A DNA stretch of 64,000 nucleotides from Marinococcus halophilus (lineage in GTDB: Bacteria > Bacillota > Bacilli > Bacillales > Marinococcaceae): NCBI RefSeq assembly GCF_002265875.1, contig NZ_NPFA01000014.1:1-64000 (forward strand), written 5' to 3'. This document shows, one piece after another, positions 60,354 to 64,000 of this stretch (positions are counted from its first letter, which is position 1; every line of letters begins with the position of its first letter). The translations under genes were made by a program, and so were the position numbers. The notes beneath the pieces were generated by a model. The model had not been told where the DNA came from, made no database searches, and saw nothing but the letters and a program-made list of their open reading frames with translations.

Positions 60354-60863
60354 TTGAAAAAGGCTTTAGTAGGATCAAAAAATCCTGTAAAAATAGAAGC
60401 AGTACGCCAGGTGCTCTATCCGGAATTTTCCGTTTCCGGTACAGCTGCGGCTTCGGAAGTGAGTGATCAGCCGTTTTCCGATGTGGAGACGAGAGAAGGA
60501 GCTGTAAACCGTGCCCGGCATGTGCAAAAACGTGCTGATATTGGGATAGGGCTCGAAGGCGGCGTACAGGCTGAAGAAAATGACATATACTTGGTCAGCT
60601 GGGGGGCGCTTACAGATGGCACAGGTACATGGACGGCCGGCGGAGCCCGTATACTGCTGCCGGAACATATTGCTGCTATGCTCAGGGACGGCGTGGAATT
60701 AAAAACAGCAGTGGACCATTACTCACAGCTGACAGATACTCATCAAAACGAAGGGGCAGTCGGAATCCTGACCGCCGGCCGGGTGGACCGGACTGCCCTT
60801 TTTCACCATGTTGTATCCCTGCTTTACGGCCAGTGGCTGCATCAAACAGGGCGCCGGTTTTAA
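60354..60863 (+). CDS. DUF84/YjjX family NTP phosphatase
   Basis: A 169-residue protein of the inosine/xanthosine triphosphatase YjjX (DUF84) family. The opening VGSKNPVKIEAVRQVL (about 6-21), TREGAVNRARHVQKRADIGIGLEGGV (about 46-71) and the late DTHQNEGAVGILTAGRVDRT (about 128-147) are typical. It probably removes non-canonical purine NTPs. The TTG start has AAGGAG from the end of ytoP, so the two are coupled. A terminator overlaps its stop codon. Confidence 0.85.
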   Translation: MKKALVGSKNPVKIEAVRQVLYPEFSVSGTAAASEVSDQPFSDVETREGAVNRARHVQKRADIGIGLEGGVQAEENDIYLVSWGALTDGTGTWTAGGARILLPEHIAAMLRDGVELKTAVDHYSQLTDTHQNEGAVGILTAGRVDRTALFHHVVSLLYGQWLHQTGRRF

Positions 60864-60876
60864 ACGGCGCCTTTTC
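60850..60876 (+). terminator. terminator overlapping the DUF84 stop codon
   Basis: GGCGCCG (60850-60856) pairs with CGGCGCC (60865-60871), with the TAA inside the loop, followed by TTTTC. Confidence 0.7.
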
Positions 60877-60925
60877 ATTAAATTAAATTATGGTTACAAT
60901 GGGAAAAAAGAGAAGGAGAGAGGAC

Positions 60926-61936
60926 ATGCGGTCATTTTTTTTGAAAAAGGGTGTAAATTTAAGTGTAAAGACATATGGAGTTACAGCTTTAAGCTACATG
61001 GCGCTTGGGTTGTTTGCGTCTTTAATCATCGGACTAATTATTCAGACAATTGGCCGGCAGCTCGGCATTACTTTCTTTGAGGACATGGGCACGCTTGCGA
61101 TTTCATTAATGGGGCCTGCCATTGGGGTGGCTGTAGCTTACGGGCTGCAGGCTCCGGCGCTGGTTGTTTTTTCTGCGGTAGCTACTGGCGCTGCCGGAGC
61201 AGAGCTCGGAGGACCAGCAGGAGCTTTTATTGCAGCACTCGTTTCTGTGGAGCTTGGTAAGCTGGTTTCCAAAGAAACAAGGCTTGATATTATTGTGACA
61301 CCGCTTGTGGCGATTATCGCGGGATATGGGATCGCCCAGCTTCTTGGGCCGGGAATTCAGGCGTTTATGACAGGCTTCGGAGATTTGATTGTCTGGGCTA
61401 CAGAAAGGCAGCCGCTTATTATGGGAATTTTAGTTGCCGGGCTGATGGGCCTTGCTCTGACAGCACCCATTTCAAGTGCTGCTATTGCCATTATTCTCGA
61501 TTTGAATGGAATTGCGGCCGGGGCGGCTACTGTAGGATGTGCAGCACAGATGGTTGGTTTTGCAGCCAGCAGTTTTCGGGAAAATAAGTTTTCAGGCCTC
61601 GCCGCTCTCGGGATCGGAACTTCCATGCTTCAGGTGCCCAATGTCGTGAGGCGGCCGCTCATTTTGATTCCGCCAACGCTTGCAGGAATGATAGTGGCTC
61701 CTTTTTCTACGATGGTTTTCATGATGGAAAATAATGCAGCAGGAGCCGGAATGGGTACGAGCGGCCTGGTGGGCCAGATTATGACTTTCCAGACGATGGG
61801 ATTTTCTTTTGAAGTGCTTGGAACAGTGCTGCTTCTTCATGTTGCTGCCCCCGCGTTAATCAGTCTCGGTTTGTCAGAGTGGATGCGCAAAAGAAATTGG
61901 ATTAGAATGGGGGATATGAAAATACGGGAAGGGTAG
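60926..61936 (+). CDS. orphan PTS EIIC_2 family permease
   Basis: A 336-residue membrane protein with about nine spans. It resembles the PTS_EIIC_2 group: GTLAISLMGPAIGVAVAYGLQ (about 60-80), GGPAGAFIAALVSVELGKLVSKET (about 102-125) and APISSAAIAIILDLNGIA (about 180-197). No EIIA or EIIB gene is nearby and no regulator, so its energy coupling and substrate are unknown; some such proteins may act as non-PTS transporters. The ATG with AAGGAGAGAGG is chosen. It is inserted between ytoP/DUF84 and ytpP. Confidence 0.72.
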   Translation: MRSFFLKKGVNLSVKTYGVTALSYMALGLFASLIIGLIIQTIGRQLGITFFEDMGTLAISLMGPAIGVAVAYGLQAPALVVFSAVATGAAGAELGGPAGAFIAALVSVELGKLVSKETRLDIIVTPLVAIIAGYGIAQLLGPGIQAFMTGFGDLIVWATERQPLIMGILVAGLMGLALTAPISSAAIAIILDLNGIAAGAATVGCAAQMVGFAASSFRENKFSGLAALGIGTSMLQVPNVVRRPLILIPPTLAGMIVAPFSTMVFMMENNAAGAGMGTSGLVGQIMTFQTMGFSFEVLGTVLLLHVAAPALISLGLSEWMRKRNWIRMGDMKIREG

Positions 61937-61972
61937 CCTTTTCTGTATGTATTAATTCAAGGAGGAAAAACA

Positions 61973-62308
61973 ATGGAAAATTTAACTACACAGGAATCTT
62001 TTAATCAAGCCATTGATAATGGAAATACAGTAATTATGTTCTCCGCCGGCTGGTGCCCGGATTGTACGTATATTGACCCGGCGATGCCCGAGATCGAGCA
62101 GCAGTACGATCAGTTTACTTTCTACAAAGCGGATCGTGATGAGCTGATGGATGTATGCATTGACTACGGCGTAATGGGTATACCGAGTTTTCTTGCTTTT
62201 CGTAATGGAAAAGAAGTACACCGCTTTGTAAGCAAGCAGCGGAAAACGCCGGAAGAAGTCCAGCACTTCCTAAACGAAGCATTGGAAAAAGCCAACGAGG
62301 CTTCATAA
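61973..62308 (+). CDS. ytpP: thioredoxin-like protein YtpP
   Basis: A 111-residue thioredoxin-fold protein with C28-P-D-C31 (WCPDC) as redox site and a cis-Pro segment MGIPSFLAF (about 67-75). It reduces disulfides in the cytoplasm; the CPDC core differs from the CGPC of main thioredoxins, so partners may differ. It precedes ytpQ and ytpR, as in B. subtilis. Confidence 0.87.
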   Translation: MENLTTQESFNQAIDNGNTVIMFSAGWCPDCTYIDPAMPEIEQQYDQFTFYKADRDELMDVCIDYGVMGIPSFLAFRNGKEVHRFVSKQRKTPEEVQHFLNEALEKANEAS

Positions 62309-62317
62309 AGGTCCAGG

Positions 62318-62350
62318 AGGCTGTCCCTGAAAAAGGGACGGTCTTTTTTT
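62318..62350 (+). terminator. terminator after ytpP
   Basis: GTCCCT (62323-62328) pairs with AGGGAC (62334-62339), followed shortly by a run of eight T. Confidence 0.7.
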
Positions 62351-62429
62351 TAACAGTAAGCACGAGTGTGGGAGTACACGACTGCACGTGTTACGATAGA
62401 ATTAAGAATGTTCAAGAGGAGCGATAGAA

Positions 62430-63230
62430 ATGGAAGTACGAAAACTACAGCGCATACTGCGGGAACGATTGAAAGACGATGAGTCCCGGACGTTTAAATA
62501 TGATGATGAACACAGCTCGCTGCGGGTCGAGCACAAGCAGCTGAAAACCGGAGTGGATTTGGATTTAAGCAAATGGGCGGCGAAATATGAACGAGAGGGA
62601 GAAAAAGCTGTGGAGGATGTCGTGCATTATATCGATACATCCTTTCGCGCCATGGAACGTGATGTTTCACTCTCCGGACAGGAAAGTTTTATTTATCCGG
62701 TCATCCGCTCTACCTCCTTCCCGACTGAGACAAAGGAGGGGAAAGAGCTCGTATGGGACGACCATACAGCGGAAACCAGAATTTTTTACGCTCTTGATAT
62801 GGGAGAGGCGTATTCATTGATCGAACAAGAAACGCTTGAAGCTGAGCAGATTGAAACCGAAAACATCCGCCGCGCTGCCCGCAATAATTTAAAGACATTG
62901 GAAGTGCCAATGAAAAAAGATATGGTGGCCGGAAATACGTTTTATTTTATTAATACAAATGACGGCTATGATGCAAGCCGCGTATTAAATGAAGCTTTGC
63001 TGCAAAGTGTAGCTGAGGATGTGCAGGGCGACATGGCAGTAGCAGTGCCGCATAACGATGTCTTTATTATTGCAGATATTACCAATGATGCCGGCTACGA
63101 TGTCCTTGGCCAGATGGCTTTCCGCTTCTTCAATGACGGACGGGTGCCGATTACAGCCCTGCCGTTCATGTATGAAAATGGAGAATTTGAACCTATCTTT
63201 ATCCTGGCAAAAAAACGCCCTAAATCCTGA
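62430..63230 (+). CDS. ytpQ: DUF1444 family protein YtpQ
   Basis: A 266-residue soluble protein of the DUF1444 family. Typical segments are FIYPVIRSTSFPTE (about 86-99), FYALDMGEAYSLIEQE (about 118-133), YFINTNDGYDASRVLNE (about 171-187) and the ending FMYENGEFEPIFILAKKRP. Function is unknown. It lies between ytpP and ytpR, the usual order. AAGAGGAGCG sets the start. Confidence 0.85.
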   Translation: MEVRKLQRILRERLKDDESRTFKYDDEHSSLRVEHKQLKTGVDLDLSKWAAKYEREGEKAVEDVVHYIDTSFRAMERDVSLSGQESFIYPVIRSTSFPTETKEGKELVWDDHTAETRIFYALDMGEAYSLIEQETLEAEQIETENIRRAARNNLKTLEVPMKKDMVAGNTFYFINTNDGYDASRVLNEALLQSVAEDVQGDMAVAVPHNDVFIIADITNDAGYDVLGQMAFRFFNDGRVPITALPFMYENGEFEPIFILAKKRPKS

Positions 63231-63293
63231 TTCGCGGGAGCGTGCAAGCTGTGATACAATAAAAGTTAAGTTAGCGAAAAGGAGTCTCAACGA

Positions 63294-63932
63294 ATGAATA
63301 TTTTTTATAACCCAACAGGAATTGGAGATGTGCTTCTCCTTTCCTTAAAACCAATAGATTCAAAACAGCGTAAAACGGTAAGGTACGGAGATGTCGCCGT
63401 GCTCACCCATGCGACAACGAAAGAAACAGCAGGTTATCATATTTTTAATGCTTCTTCCTATGGAGAAATTACAGGGACGGGCAGAATAGCAGGGGATGAA
63501 GCCCATATTCAGCTTGTCAATAGAGCTTTAAAAGAAAACAATGTAGACAGTTCTCTTGAAGTGCCGTCCCAGCCCAATTTCCTCGTAGGTGCCGTGACGG
63601 ATAAAAAGCGGCATCCGGATGCAGACAAGCTGAGCGTCTGCCAGGTGGAAACGGGTACAGAGACGCTTCAAATCGTCTGCGGAGCTCCGAATGTCGACAA
63701 AGGCCAGAAAGTAGCTGTAGCCGTACCAGGGGCAGTTATGCCTTCAGGGATGAAAATTAAAAAATCAAAACTCCGTGGCGTGACTTCTACCGGCATGATC
63801 TGCTCAGTGTCTGAGCTTGCACTGCCGGAAAAACAGACAGAAAAAGGCATTCTCGTTCTTGATGAATCGTACGAAACGGGCCAGGATTTTTATAAACAGT
63901 ATCACGAACGCCCGGTTTCAGCGTCCGTGTAG
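63294..63932 (+). CDS. ytpR: YtpR family tRNA-binding domain protein
   Basis: A 212-residue protein with an N-terminal DUF4479-like part (1-85) and a C-terminal OB-fold tRNA-binding domain (about 90-200) similar to that in PheT and CsaA: VGAVTDKKRHPDADKLSVCQV, QIVCGAPNVDKGQKVAVAVPGAVMP and KIKKSKLRGVTSTGMICS. It probably binds RNA; the precise role is unknown. The gene is complete and has AAAAGGAGTC upstream. Confidence 0.88.
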   Translation: MNIFYNPTGIGDVLLLSLKPIDSKQRKTVRYGDVAVLTHATTKETAGYHIFNASSYGEITGTGRIAGDEAHIQLVNRALKENNVDSSLEVPSQPNFLVGAVTDKKRHPDADKLSVCQVETGTETLQIVCGAPNVDKGQKVAVAVPGAVMPSGMKIKKSKLRGVTSTGMICSVSELALPEKQTEKGILVLDESYETGQDFYKQYHERPVSASV

Positions 63933-63938
63933 GAAGTG

Positions 63939-63968
63939 AAAAACCGCTAGTGGTGCTAGGGGTTTTTC
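63939..63968 (+). terminator. terminator after ytpR
   Basis: AAAAACC-G-CTAG pairs with CTAG-G-GGTTTTT around TGGTG, then CTTG. The final bases to 64000 carry no further gene. Confidence 0.7.
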
Positions 63969-64000
63969 TTGTGCAGACAAAGTTAATTAGGACTCAAGAA

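Noticed and set aside
1-64000. Prophage, integrative element or insertion sequence
   Set aside because: No integrase, transposase, terminal repeats, tRNA attachment site or phage structural genes are visible.

Overview
The window looks like a chromosomal segment of a member of the Bacillaceae, probably a moderately salt- or alkali-adapted one. The proteins resemble Bacillus families throughout, ribosome binding sites are strong AGGAGG types, and TTG or GTG starts are frequent. Many genes follow the Bacillus subtilis yt* region order (ytoA-ytpA-ytpB, ytqA-ytqB, leuS, ytgP, ytzE, ytkP-ytlP-ytlQ, ytmP-trmB-ytnP, ytzB-ytoP-ytpP-ytpQ-ytpR). A BCCT osmolyte transporter, several universal stress proteins and many Asp/Glu-rich proteins fit a halophilic or alkaliphilic lifestyle, but genus and species cannot be read from the sequence. 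No rRNA, tRNA, CRISPR array, insertion sequence or phage module was seen.

Left part (1-31 kb) is accessory and catabolic. It holds an amidase remnant with an FmdB zinc ribbon, a sulfotransferase-like gene, a frameshifted uppP remnant and a CNNM/CorC protein. An MFS transporter with an L-rhamnose mutarotase follows, then a galactitol-type PTS operon (regulator, EIIA, EIIB, EIIC, two zinc polyol dehydrogenases and a 55-residue membrane peptide). Next come two divergent tandem universal stress proteins, a zinc-ribbon-containing acetamidase/formamidase, a BCCT carrier, a very acidic repeat protein, an iron alcohol dehydrogenase, an FNT channel, BrnQ with a leader hairpin, an EamA permease, a YeiH/LysR pair and a FusB/FusC-type EF-G-binding protein.

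The most interesting locus is at 30.1-31.3 kb. A PlcR-like HTH-TPR regulator is divergent from a 40-codon gene for a small exported peptide whose C-terminus (RDLPHQY) resembles the PapR signalling peptide of the Bacillus cereus group. This looks like a complete RNPP quorum-sensing pair outside that group.

Right part (31-64 kb) is mostly conserved core: a gamma and a beta carbonic anhydrase around the ytpA-ytpB sesquarterpene genes, the tRNA wobble-uridine pair ytqA/ytqB, and leuS behind a strong leader terminator without a canonical T-box. It continues with a lipid flippase, a SEDS protein, an overlapping ProC-like/RsuA/FGGY-kinase operon, cysteine synthase, ThpR, LrgA/LrgB, PurU, TrmB, YtnP lactonase and a fruR-fruK-fruA operon with a palindromic operator candidate. 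The ytzB-ytoP-...-ytpR block closes the window and carries an inserted orphan EIIC_2 permease.
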